Assembly: GCA_964614655.1 (NCBI GenBank)
Contig: CAZTPF010000006.1
Span: 33,121 to 97,120 of the forward strand
From: Casp-actino8 sp964614655
GTDB lineage: Bacteria; Actinomycetota; Acidimicrobiia; Acidimicrobiales; Ilumatobacteraceae
Reading direction: 5' to 3'
Length of the DNA: 64,000 bases
The translations under genes were made by a program, and so were the position numbers. The notes beneath the pieces were generated by a model, which saw only the letters and a program-made list of their open reading frames with translations, was not told the DNA's origin and did no database searches. This document shows, in pieces, positions 44,009-52,920 of this stretch (its first letter is position 1; each line of letters starts with the position of its first letter).

Positions 44009-45565
44009 GTGCGGCCCACCTCGACATCCCTCGAACGGCGAGCCGTGATGGCCGCTTCCCTCGTGGCAGCCATCGGTGGGGCCGTCGTGGCGGCCGTCCA
44101 ATTACGTGACGGCATCGTCCCGCTGCTCGACACCGTGACGTACTGGAGTGGAGCCGAGGCGGTCGCCGCCGGGCGACTTTTCACGACCGACCTCGCCCCG
44201 TCGTTCTCCAACTTCGACGCCCTTCAATTCCTCGAACGCGGTGGTCGACTGCCCTTCGTCGACTTCCCGGTCGGCTATCCGCTCCTCGCCGGCGCCCTCG
44301 GGACCGTCATCGGAGTGCGGCTCGCCATGCATCTTCTCGTCGTCGTCGCCGTCGCCGCCGTGGCCTCCCTCGTCGTGCTCGGCGATGGCCGGAGGGGAAG
44401 TGAGCGGCCCGACACGTGGCGACTGGCCTGGCTGGCCGCTTTCGGTGTGGCGGTGGCCGCTCTGCCGACGATGCGCCTCGTCACCCAAGGAGCTCTGTCG
44501 GAATCGCTCTTCTGTGCATCCGTCCTCGGCCTCGTCGTGGCGTTGTCTCGCTACCGCAACGGTGGTCGATGGTGGCCGGTCGCGGTCCTCGTCGTCGTGA
44601 CGTCACTGCTTCGATTCATCGGCGCGCCACTTGCGCTCGTCGCCGGTTGGGAGATGTTCCGCCGGACCGGTGACCGCACGCGAGCGTTGGTGACGTCGGC
44701 GATCCTCATGATTCCGGCCGCCGGCAACATCGTTCTGGCTTCGGCGAACGGCGGGGGCCACAACGCTGGATGGCGAGGACTCGACCGAGTCGACCTCGAA
44801 GTCTTCGCGCGATCGGTCGGAGGCTGGTTCGATTCGCGACAAGGCGACATCCGACGCACGTATTTCACCGGTGAGGGACCGTCGTGGTGGTCGTGGATCG
44901 TGGCACTGGCCTGGATCGGCACGATGGCCGTCGTCGTGTTCGGCTATCTGCGTGGGCGGTCACGTCTACCGGCGACGAGCCAGATCGCTCTCGTCGCGTC
45001 GGCCGTCGTCACGTCGGGACTCGTCGCTGGGATGATGGGATTCGACGCGCTCGTCATCGCCGACAACCGCTTGATGCTCCCGAGTGGAGTGCTCACTCTG
45101 TCGGCTCTGGTGTGGGCGATCCCGACCGCCCGCCGAACTCTCGTCGTCGCATCTCTGGCTTCCGTGCTCTGGCTGGCCGTCGCGATCGATCCTTCCAATC
45201 TCTCCGAGAGATTCAGCGACGACGACTCCACCCCGGCCTATTCGAGAGTCGCCGCCGAACTCGGCGTATCGATCGTGATCACCAACGACGCCGACGGAGT
45301 GCACTGGGACACCGGTTTGCCGGCGGCGTACGCACCGACACCGGTGAAGATGCTGACGGGCGAGACCGTCGACGTCGAAACGATCCATCGTCGACTGCCT
45401 TGCGCTCTCGCCGAAGCCGACGGAGCAGTGGTTCTGAGCGATCAGGCGATGTTCTTCGCCGCCGACCTCGCTCGACTGGACGCCGAAGTGGACGCCGGCC
45501 GGTTGATCAGATCGGAGACGCCGGGAGTGTTCGTCTACCGTCCGACAGCGTCGGCCTGCGACTGA
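44009..45565 (+). CDS. Multipass membrane protein, GT-C glycosyltransferase-like
   Basis: A 518-residue integral membrane protein with about ten hydrophobic segments (AASLVAAIGGAVVAAV, LVVVAVAAVASLVVL and others). The first extracytoplasmic loop carries an acidic motif (LLDTVTYWSGAEAV) like the catalytic loop of polyprenyl-phosphate-dependent GT-C enzymes. A soluble C-terminal domain follows. Start GTG 44009 is 6 bases after CAGACT. It overlaps the convergent gene by 31 bp. Role in envelope glycosylation is inferred. Confidence 0.7.
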   Translation: MRPTSTSLERRAVMAASLVAAIGGAVVAAVQLRDGIVPLLDTVTYWSGAEAVAAGRLFTTDLAPSFSNFDALQFLERGGRLPFVDFPVGYPLLAGALGTVIGVRLAMHLLVVVAVAAVASLVVLGDGRRGSERPDTWRLAWLAAFGVAVAALPTMRLVTQGALSESLFCASVLGLVVALSRYRNGGRWWPVAVLVVVTSLLRFIGAPLALVAGWEMFRRTGDRTRALVTSAILMIPAAGNIVLASANGGGHNAGWRGLDRVDLEVFARSVGGWFDSRQGDIRRTYFTGEGPSWWSWIVALAWIGTMAVVVFGYLRGRSRLPATSQIALVASAVVTSGLVAGMMGFDALVIADNRLMLPSGVLTLSALVWAIPTARRTLVVASLASVLWLAVAIDPSNLSERFSDDDSTPAYSRVAAELGVSIVITNDADGVHWDTGLPAAYAPTPVKMLTGETVDVETIHRRLPCALAEADGAVVLSDQAMFFAADLARLDAEVDAGRLIRSETPGVFVYRPTASACD

Positions 45566-47061
45566 CGGGTCGCGCGCCGACGTCTCACACCGGCGAAAAG
45601 GCGTGCGACGATCACCGCCGCGACCACGGTGGCCGCCGGATCGACCGCCGTGCGGAAACGGGACTGCTCCCCCAGTTCGGCCACGGCGCCGACCACGATC
45701 GTGAAGGACGCGAGCAAGGCGACGACGGCGATCGCCCAATCGGTCGACCTCATCGATCGTCGCCTGACACCGCGAACGACTGCGACGAATCCACCAGCGA
45801 GCACGGCCCCATAGACACCGAGAAGGGTCAAGCCGAAATCGGTCGGTGCGACCAGGCGTCCGTAGATCGGAGTTCCCCAACCTTCGGTCGTCAACACGCC
45901 GCGATAGTCGAGACGGGCCACGGAGTAGACGTCGTCGAGAACTCGCATCACGATCGAACTGGACTCCCCCGGTGACGTCGCGACTGCGAACGTCGTTCGC
46001 AACGACCACAATCGGCCTTCGAGCCATGCCTCGGGATGTTCTCGGATGACTGCCCAGGCGTCCCGTCCGGCCTGCTCGAAGACCGGGAGGAAACACTCGT
46101 AGTTGAAGTTCGGACTCACTGCGTCGGTCGTGCGCAACGGTTCGGAGAGAGAACGGTGGGAACGGGACGGCGAGCACGGCTCGACGTACGGCTCGTACAG
46201 TCCGTATTCGCCGAACGGCCCGACCATTGCGATGTCGGACACCTCTCCACGTGCGTACATCGCCTCCAAGTCGTCTCGATCGAGCACCGGGATCACCGCT
46301 CGTTGAAGATTCATCCCGAACCAGCTCGACAGATTGGCTTGACCGAAGAGCGTCTGGTTCTTCAGCGTCCAACCACCCACCAGAACGAGCGGTACGAGGA
46401 CGGCGACGATCAGCGACCGACGATCGAGTCGACGACGCCCCCACAGTCCGAGAACGACGAGAATCACCACGAGAAGTACCGGGTGATACAGACTTCGCGT
46501 CATCACCAGAACGGTGAGAACGATCGACAGGGCGACGAAGCGGCGGCCGAAACTCGGCGTCGACTCCAGCCGTACGACCGCCAGCGCGACTCCGAGGAGC
46601 AGAGCTGCCACCCCCAGTTCGTAATTCGGCTCGAAGACGCCCTTCAACACCTCGGGGTGCAATGTCGCCACGAGAGCCACCACCACCGAGACCCGGCGAC
46701 CGAGTCCGAGTTCGCGTGCGAGTGTCGCCGCCAGAGCCACCACCACGAGTCCGACTCCGAGCATGAGAAGTTGAACAGTCACCCGATCCGACACGGGCGA
46801 GAGCCAGGCCGGAACGCCAAGGAAGAGATTCCAGCCCGGCGGCTGCACGTGCAGGAACCACACGCTTCGGAACGGATCGGACGACAACACGTCCCAAGGG
46901 ACCAACTGCCAGCCGAAGTTCAGATAGCTGGCGTCGAACTCCAGACCGGTGACGACGAGCAGTACGTAGACCGTGAACCAGACGACCGTCGCCGGCATGA
47001 CCGCAGACTGCACCCAGCGTCGGCGGATCACGCCGGACCAGTCGGCCAACTCACTTCGCAT
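45535..47061 (-). CDS. Multipass membrane protein, GT-C (GT39-like) glycosyltransferase
   Basis: A 508-residue protein with about ten transmembrane helices. A first-loop stretch WFLHVQPPGWNLFLG is typical of dolichyl/polyprenyl-phosphate mannosyltransferase relatives, and a large extracytoplasmic loop (residues about 260-370) contains several Cys and acidic residues. It follows the acyltransferase-3 gene with an 11-bp overlap, so the two are coupled and probably act on the same surface glycan. Confidence 0.72.
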   Translation of the reverse strand: MRSELADWSGVIRRRWVQSAVMPATVVWFTVYVLLVVTGLEFDASYLNFGWQLVPWDVLSSDPFRSVWFLHVQPPGWNLFLGVPAWLSPVSDRVTVQLLMLGVGLVVVALAATLARELGLGRRVSVVVALVATLHPEVLKGVFEPNYELGVAALLLGVALAVVRLESTPSFGRRFVALSIVLTVLVMTRSLYHPVLLVVILVVLGLWGRRRLDRRSLIVAVLVPLVLVGGWTLKNQTLFGQANLSSWFGMNLQRAVIPVLDRDDLEAMYARGEVSDIAMVGPFGEYGLYEPYVEPCSPSRSHRSLSEPLRTTDAVSPNFNYECFLPVFEQAGRDAWAVIREHPEAWLEGRLWSLRTTFAVATSPGESSSIVMRVLDDVYSVARLDYRGVLTTEGWGTPIYGRLVAPTDFGLTLLGVYGAVLAGGFVAVVRGVRRRSMRSTDWAIAVVALLASFTIVVGAVAELGEQSRFRTAVDPAATVVAAVIVARLFAGVRRRRATRQSQADAVGR

Positions 47062-49150
47062 GGACGCTCCGAATGGCGCCGTCGATCCAGTCGACGAGTT
47101 GGGGCGCGTACTTCAGATCGATGTGTGCCCCGTCGGGGCGCATACGAGGCTCGAATTCGCCACCCGGATGAGCACGCACGGCCGACGCGAAGTCGGCGAA
47201 CGTCACTCGTTCGTCGGACTCGGCCACGTCGCGAATCAACTCGTTGTAGCGATCGGTTCGCTCGGGAGACGCCTCGTCGAAGGGCGGGATCCCCGTCTCA
47301 CCCGCGATGTAGGGAGGATCGACGGACGGACTCGAGAACCAGATCACCTCGGCATCGGTGGCGGCGACGACGTCGACGAACGATTCCATCTCGGCTCGGA
47401 GCCAGCTGTCGTAGTCGGGTTCGCCAACATGCGACCAGGTCGATGTTCCGGGCAACACGCGGTTCGACAGATCGGCAGTTCCGCCCACCACGACGACCAC
47501 ATTGGGTTTCAGCTTGTCGACGATGGCCGGAAGCGCGTCTCGCCATTCGGCGCAACCGGAACGACCATCCGATTCGACTCCCAGGTATTCGATACGGGTG
47601 TCGGCACCGATACCACAACCCACTCCCGGACTCGGCACGAGGAAGACACCGTGTTCGATCTCCCAGTCGTCGAGGCCGGCGGCCAGCACCCAACTCTGCG
47701 AATCGCCGACGAACAGCACGCGCGCCGGAAGTTCCGGGTCGATCTGCGCCGAACTCGGTGCGTCGTCAGGAACCGACGGAAGATCGTCGATGATGCGCTG
47801 CTGCAAGAGCAGTGCTTCCCGATCCAAGGTGCTCAACAAGTCGTCGGCCGAGGCTCGTCGGTCGGCCCCGATCACGACGACGAGGATTCCCGCCACGGCC
47901 ATGACGGCCAGCCAGCCGTACAACTTCGCGCCGATCCACATCTTGCGGTGGCGCACCGGATTCTCGATGACGTAATAGATGGCGGAGACGATCGCCAACG
48001 TGATGGCGGTCTTGATGCAGAACGTCCAGAAACGGTCGACCAGCACCCAGTCGACGACGGGCACCCGCCAGCGCGGGAACGACACGTCGATCTTCAGCGA
48101 CTCCCACCACAGAAAGACCGGCCAGTGCACGAGATAGATGGTGTAGGTGGTGTGGCCGAGCCACACGATGGGCTTCAACGCCAAGATCCTCGTCATTCCC
48201 ACGTCGGCGATCGAGTAGGCGATGAGGATCAGAGTGAGGAAGCCGTTGAAGAGAACGCCCCACGGGAAGAAGACGTCGGCGTACTCGTTGCGCCACCCGA
48301 GCTTCCACCAGACGAGATACGCGAAGACGAGGATCGGCCACGACAGAGCGACGAAGAAGGGTCTCTTCAACGTCTCGATCACGCGTGGGGCGTACTTCCA
48401 GACCGACCACAACACGGCGAAGGCCGCGCCCAGGAGGAACTCGGCCACTCGCACTTCGGTGGCGTAATAGGCGCACGACGAACCTTCGCACTTCGACGCC
48501 AGTCCGGGGAGTTCGTTCCAGAGCGGAGGGCGAGACGTGTAGAGCCCCCCGAGCGCGAAGCCGACGGCGGCCAGCGCGACGAGAACGACGAACAGTCGCC
48601 ACACGGCAGCGGTCGTCCGCCGCCTCTTCATGAGCAGCAGGACGAGCACCGGGAACACCAGGTACACCTGCTCCTCGAGCGACAGACTCCACAGATGCTG
48701 GAGCGGATTGCCCAGCCCGAACAGGCCTCCGTAGTCCTTGCCGGCCGACTGCAGGTAGACGTTCTCGAAATAGAAGAGGCCGCTCAACCACTCCCACGGT
48801 GCGAAACGTCGGCCCGAACCCGGGAAAGCGGTCCACAGCACCGCAACCGCCAGCAGGACCACGAATGACGCCGGAAAGAGTCTGCGTACGCGTCGTTCGT
48901 AGAACGAGCGGAGGGAGATCGTGTCGGTGCGCCCCCACTCGGCGACGAGAAGTCGGGTGATCAGGAAACCCGACAGGGTGAAGAACATCGACACCGTGAG
49001 TTCGCCACCGGTGATCCAGGTGATGCTGTGGTGATACAGCAGGACGATGACGACGGCGATACCGCGAATACCGTCGAGCCCGGGCACGTGGCCGAGCCGT
49101 GTCGCCACGACCGACGACTGCTCCCGTTCGTCGGTGATCACCCCGCTCAT
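47051..49150 (-). CDS. Acyltransferase-3 (OafA-like) membrane protein with C-terminal SGNH domain
   Basis: A 699-residue protein. The N-terminal acyltransferase-3 domain (about 1-400) has GLDGIRGIAVVIVLLYH, SMFFTLSGFLITRLL and a Trp-His-rich LQHLWSLSLEEQVYLVFP over about ten helices. An SGNH hydrolase-like domain follows (VLFVGDSQSW with GDSQS, and PDGAHID near the end). Such fusions O-acetylate or acylate cell-surface sugars. It overlaps the downstream GT-C gene by 11 bp. A second such protein is at 59891-61810. Confidence 0.9.
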   Translation of the reverse strand: MSGVITDEREQSSVVATRLGHVPGLDGIRGIAVVIVLLYHHSITWITGGELTVSMFFTLSGFLITRLLVAEWGRTDTISLRSFYERRVRRLFPASFVVLLAVAVLWTAFPGSGRRFAPWEWLSGLFYFENVYLQSAGKDYGGLFGLGNPLQHLWSLSLEEQVYLVFPVLVLLLMKRRRTTAAVWRLFVVLVALAAVGFALGGLYTSRPPLWNELPGLASKCEGSSCAYYATEVRVAEFLLGAAFAVLWSVWKYAPRVIETLKRPFFVALSWPILVFAYLVWWKLGWRNEYADVFFPWGVLFNGFLTLILIAYSIADVGMTRILALKPIVWLGHTTYTIYLVHWPVFLWWESLKIDVSFPRWRVPVVDWVLVDRFWTFCIKTAITLAIVSAIYYVIENPVRHRKMWIGAKLYGWLAVMAVAGILVVVIGADRRASADDLLSTLDREALLLQQRIIDDLPSVPDDAPSSAQIDPELPARVLFVGDSQSWVLAAGLDDWEIEHGVFLVPSPGVGCGIGADTRIEYLGVESDGRSGCAEWRDALPAIVDKLKPNVVVVVGGTADLSNRVLPGTSTWSHVGEPDYDSWLRAEMESFVDVVAATDAEVIWFSSPSVDPPYIAGETGIPPFDEASPERTDRYNELIRDVAESDERVTFADFASAVRAHPGGEFEPRMRPDGAHIDLKYAPQLVDWIDGAIRSVHAK

Positions 49151-49203
49151 GCCGAGACGAGGCTAGTTGTCCGACGACGCGCCGCCGGGGCCTTCGGGAG
49201 GCG

Positions 49204-49935
49204 TCACTCGACCAGACGCAGACCGGTCGGCGCCATCGAAGGTTCGGCCGACGGCAGATCGACCACGAATTCGGTTCGGTGAGCCGCGAAGACGTGCTCG
49301 GAGTACAGAACGGCCCGACCGTCGGTGTCGGTGGTGGTCCGAACACATCTCAGGACCGGCGATCCGACCGGTACGCCGAGAAGTTCGGAATCGGTCGACG
49401 ACGCCGCATCGGCCCCGATGGTCTGGGTGGCTCCTTTGAGCGGAACGTCGAGAAGTTCGTAGAACGGGGAGCGTTCGACGTCGGCTCGTGACAGGTGCTG
49501 CCCGAGATCGGCTCGACACCACACGGTGACGACGGCGAACGGTTCGCCGTCGGCCAGATTGAGACGCTTCACGCGAAGTACTTGCTCGGCACCGAGAACC
49601 GCCTTCACGCGTCGCGACGCGCGTTCGAAACCGAACTCGAGCACTCGCCTCTCGGGACGAATCCCTCCATCGGCCAACTGGGCTTCGATGGTCGCCAGTC
49701 GTCCGAGGGACTGCTGCAGCGGCTCGGCGGCCACGAACCAGCCGAAACCTTGGCGGGCGTCGAGGAGTCCCTCGTCGCGCAACGACTCGAGGGCTCGGCG
49801 AACCGTGACGCGACTCACGTCGAATTCGCCGACCATCTCCGATTCCGACGGGAGCAGCCGACCCGGCGCGTAGTCGCCTTCGGCGACCCGGCGACGGATC
49901 TCCTCGGCGATGGTTCGGTACCTGATCTCCCGCAC
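49204..49935 (-). CDS. GntR/HutC-family transcriptional regulator
   Basis: A 243-residue regulator with an N-terminal winged helix (LLPSESEMVGEFDVSRVTVR and RALESLRDEGLL) and a C-terminal UTRA ligand domain (VLRVKRLNLADGEPFAVV). GTG 49935 begins 6 bases after a perfect TATAAT box. Only 21 bp separate it from the divergent aconitase gene and their -10 boxes overlap, so each promoter must exclude the other. It likely senses a small metabolite, perhaps a TCA acid, and controls aconitase. Confidence 0.9.
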   Translation of the reverse strand: MREIRYRTIAEEIRRRVAEGDYAPGRLLPSESEMVGEFDVSRVTVRRALESLRDEGLLDARQGFGWFVAAEPLQQSLGRLATIEAQLADGGIRPERRVLEFGFERASRRVKAVLGAEQVLRVKRLNLADGEPFAVVTVWCRADLGQHLSRADVERSPFYELLDVPLKGATQTIGADAASSTDSELLGVPVGSPVLRCVRTTTDTDGRAVLYSEHVFAAHRTEFVVDLPSAEPSMAPTGLRLVE

Positions 49936-49956
49936 ACTTGTATTATACTTGTCTCC
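49936..49956. promoter_or_regulatory. Overlapping divergent leaderless promoters and candidate GntR site
   Basis: The whole 21-bp space holds TATAAT on the minus strand (49942-49947, 6 bases before GTG 49935) and TATACT on the plus strand (49944-49949, 7 bases before ATG 49957). The two -10 boxes share four base pairs. GTATTATAC is a 9-bp palindrome inside two direct ACTTGT repeats 11 bp apart, a plausible regulator site. Confidence 0.7.
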
Positions 49957-52224
49957 ATGAGCACCGTGACCGCCGGAACCCCCATCGAACTCGTGAACAA
50001 GGTGTACGCGAACCTCCCCGAACGCGTCGCCATCGGACGTCAGCGACTCGGTCGACCCCTCACGTTGGCCGAGAAGATTCTCGTCAACCACTTGGTCGAT
50101 CCGGCGTCCCAGGAGATGGAGCGCGGCGGCAGCTACGCCGACTTCAACCCCGACCGTGTCGCCATGCAGGACGCCACGGCCCAGATGGCATTGCTTCAGT
50201 TCATGACTGCTGGCCTCCCCACCACCGCCGTGCCCTCGACGGTCCACTGCGACCACCTCATCCTCGCCAAGGTCGGCGCCAAGATCGATCTCGGTGTCGC
50301 CATCGACGACAACCGCGAGGTGTACGACTTCTTGCGCACGGTGTCGGCCAAGTACGGCATCGGGTTCTGGGGACCCGGTAGCGGAATCATCCATCAGGTG
50401 GTCCTCGAGAACTACGCCTTCCCCGGCGGCATGATGATCGGCACCGACAGCCACACACCGAACGCCGGTGGACTCGGCATGGTCGCCATCGGAGTCGGTG
50501 GCGCCGACGCCGTCGACGTCATGACCGGTTTTCCGTTCAACGTGAAGTGGCCCAAGGTGATCGGCGTGAAGCTCACCGGAACGCTGAGCGGTTGGTCCTC
50601 ACCGAAAGACGTCATCCTCGAGGTGGCGCGCGTGCTCACCGTCGAAGGCGGCACCGGTGCGATCGTCGAGTACTTCGGTCCGGGTGCCGACAGCATCTCG
50701 GCCACCGGCAAGGCCACCATCTGCAACATGGGTGCCGAGATCGGTGCCACTTGTTCGGTGTTCGGCTACGACCACAACATGTCCGTGTATCTGAAGGCGA
50801 CCGGACGCGAAGACATCGCCGACGCCGCCGACAAGGTGGCCGATCATCTCCGACCCGACGACGGCGCCCACTACGACCAACTCGTCGAGATCGACCTCGA
50901 TCAACTGAAGCCGCTCATCAACGGCCCCCACTCCCCCGACCGCGCCCACAAGGTCGGTTCCGAACTCGGTGCGGCGGCCGCGGCCAATGATTGGCCACTC
51001 GACGTGTCGGCCGCCCTCATCGGTTCGTGCACCAACTCGTCGTACGAAGACATCACCCGTGCCGCGTCGATCGCGCGACAGGCGGCGGCCAAAGGACTGC
51101 GCGCCAAGTGCGAGCTGCTGATCACACCGGGCTCGGAGCAGATCCGGGCGACCATCGAGCGCGACGGCCTGCTCGCCGACCTCGAAGCCATCGGAGCGAC
51201 GGTGCTGGCCAATGCCTGCGGCCCGTGCATCGGCCAGTGGGAGCGAGCCAAGGAGATCACCGACAAGCCGAACTCCATCGTCAACTCGTTCAATCGCAAC
51301 TTCCCCAAGCGCAACGATGGGTCGGCCAACACGCTCAGCTTCGTGACGTCCCCCGACACCGTCATGGCCATCGCGTTGGCCGGTCGACTCGACTTCGACC
51401 CGACCACTGACACCCTCACCGCCCCCGACGGCACCGAGGTCCGACTCGATCCGCCCGTGGGCGAGGTTCTTCCCGACCGCGGCTACGACCCGGGCAGCAA
51501 CACGTTCACGGCACCACCGGCCGACGGAAGCGGAATCACCGTGTCCGTCGATCCGGCGAGTTCGCGCTTGCAGCTCCTGCAGCCGTTCCCGGCCTGGAAC
51601 GGACAGGATTATCTCGGCTTGCCGATCCTCATGAAGGCTCAGGGCAAGTGCACCACCGACCACATCTCGGCCGCCGGAAAGTGGCTGACGTATCGCGGAC
51701 ATCTCGAGAACATCTCGGGCAACCTGTTCCTCGGTGCCGTGAACGCCTTCACGGGAGCGACGGGCGAAGGCCTCGACATCACCGACGGCGGCACTCGCTC
51801 CTACCCCGACATCGCCAAGCGGTACAGCGAAGCCGGTATCGCATGGTGCGCGATCGGCGACCGCAACTACGGCGAGGGCTCGTCGCGTGAGCACGCGGCG
51901 ATGGAACCACGCTTCCGCGGCGGCGTCGTCATCTTCGCTCGCTCGTTCGCCCGTATCCACGAGACCAACCTGAAGAAGCAGGGCCTCGTTCCGCTCACTT
52001 TCGCCGATCCCGGTACGTACGACTTGATCGGCGAGAACGACCGCATCAACGTCCTCGACCTTCCCCCGGTCCCCGGCCGCAACGTTCGCTGTCAGATCGT
52101 GAAGCCCGACGGCTCGACGGTCGACTTCGAAGGTGTACACACGTTCAGTGACGAGCAGGTCGAGTGGTTCAAGGCCGGATCGGCACTCAACATCGTGCGC
52201 GCCAAAGTCGCTGAAGGCAACTGA
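49957..52224 (+). CDS. acn: Aconitate hydratase (mitochondrial-type)
   Basis: A 755-residue aconitase that interconverts citrate and isocitrate. The 4Fe-4S cysteines lie in IGSCTNSS and ACGPCIGQW, with GTDSHTPNAGGLG, GRNFPKRNDG-like substrate contacts (NRNFPKRNDG) and the swivelling-domain GEGSSREHAA. The size matches the mitochondrial Aco2 type rather than the roughly 900-residue AcnA of most Actinobacteria. It is expressed from a leaderless promoter opposite a GntR gene. Confidence 0.95.
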   Translation: MSTVTAGTPIELVNKVYANLPERVAIGRQRLGRPLTLAEKILVNHLVDPASQEMERGGSYADFNPDRVAMQDATAQMALLQFMTAGLPTTAVPSTVHCDHLILAKVGAKIDLGVAIDDNREVYDFLRTVSAKYGIGFWGPGSGIIHQVVLENYAFPGGMMIGTDSHTPNAGGLGMVAIGVGGADAVDVMTGFPFNVKWPKVIGVKLTGTLSGWSSPKDVILEVARVLTVEGGTGAIVEYFGPGADSISATGKATICNMGAEIGATCSVFGYDHNMSVYLKATGREDIADAADKVADHLRPDDGAHYDQLVEIDLDQLKPLINGPHSPDRAHKVGSELGAAAAANDWPLDVSAALIGSCTNSSYEDITRAASIARQAAAKGLRAKCELLITPGSEQIRATIERDGLLADLEAIGATVLANACGPCIGQWERAKEITDKPNSIVNSFNRNFPKRNDGSANTLSFVTSPDTVMAIALAGRLDFDPTTDTLTAPDGTEVRLDPPVGEVLPDRGYDPGSNTFTAPPADGSGITVSVDPASSRLQLLQPFPAWNGQDYLGLPILMKAQGKCTTDHISAAGKWLTYRGHLENISGNLFLGAVNAFTGATGEGLDITDGGTRSYPDIAKRYSEAGIAWCAIGDRNYGEGSSREHAAMEPRFRGGVVIFARSFARIHETNLKKQGLVPLTFADPGTYDLIGENDRINVLDLPPVPGRNVRCQIVKPDGSTVDFEGVHTFSDEQVEWFKAGSALNIVRAKVAEGN

Positions 52225-52241
52225 GGCGATCGGCCCACGAC

Positions 52242-52910
52242 ATGGATCTCGTCGACGCTCTCCGCGGCACCGGATCCGTTCGCTCCTTCACTGCTGAGCC
52301 CGTCGACGACCCCGTGCTCGCACGGGTTCTCGACGTGGCACGGTTCGCGCCGAGCGGCGGGAACCGGCAACCCTGGCGCGTCGCAGTCGTGAAGGACCTC
52401 GAACTGCGTCGTCGACTCGCCGACGCCATGACTCCGGTGTGGGACGAATACGCCGCGATCTCGGCCACCGGAGTCACTCCGTTCTCGTCGGTCCCGCCGG
52501 CACCGTACGAACTCGAGTCGAAGCGTCCCGGAAACGTCCCGAACGAACTTCTCTCGGAGATCGAGAACATCCCCGTGGTGCTCGCCATCGCCGCCGATCT
52601 GGCACGAATCGCCATGATGGACAAGGACCTAGAACGCGCCCCCGTCACCGGTGGCGCGTCGCTGTACCCGTTCTGCTGGAATCTGCTGTTGGCCGCTCGC
52701 TCCGAGGGTCTCGGCGGGGTGATCACCACGTTCGCCTCCCGAGCCGAAGACGTGACCGGACCCCTCCTCGGCCTCCCCGAGCACCACGCTCTCGCCGCCA
52801 CGATCTTTCTCGGCCATCCGGTCAAGCAGCCGACTCGATTGAAGCGTCAGCCAGTCGAGAATTTCGCCACGATCGATCGATTCGACGGCCCGGCGTTCCC
52901 GAAGGCCTGA
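52242..52910 (+). CDS. Nitroreductase-family protein (second copy)
   Basis: A 222-residue nitroreductase-fold flavoprotein. The N-terminal region has GTGSVRSFTAEPVDD and the FMN-binding FAPSGGNRQPWRVAVV. The helix GASLYPFCWNLLLAARSEGLGG is typical of the family. It starts 17 bp after aconitase in the same direction and could be cotranscribed. It is diverged from the copy at 2838-3473. Substrate unknown. Confidence 0.88.
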   Translation: MDLVDALRGTGSVRSFTAEPVDDPVLARVLDVARFAPSGGNRQPWRVAVVKDLELRRRLADAMTPVWDEYAAISATGVTPFSSVPPAPYELESKRPGNVPNELLSEIENIPVVLAIAADLARIAMMDKDLERAPVTGGASLYPFCWNLLLAARSEGLGGVITTFASRAEDVTGPLLGLPEHHALAATIFLGHPVKQPTRLKRQPVENFATIDRFDGPAFPKA

Positions 52911-52920
52911 GTACCAGACC

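Noticed and set aside
46973..48868. A 631-codon plus-strand frame opposite the acyltransferase-3 gene
   Set aside because: Very high His, Gln and Arg content, no domain; shadow of the membrane-protein gene.
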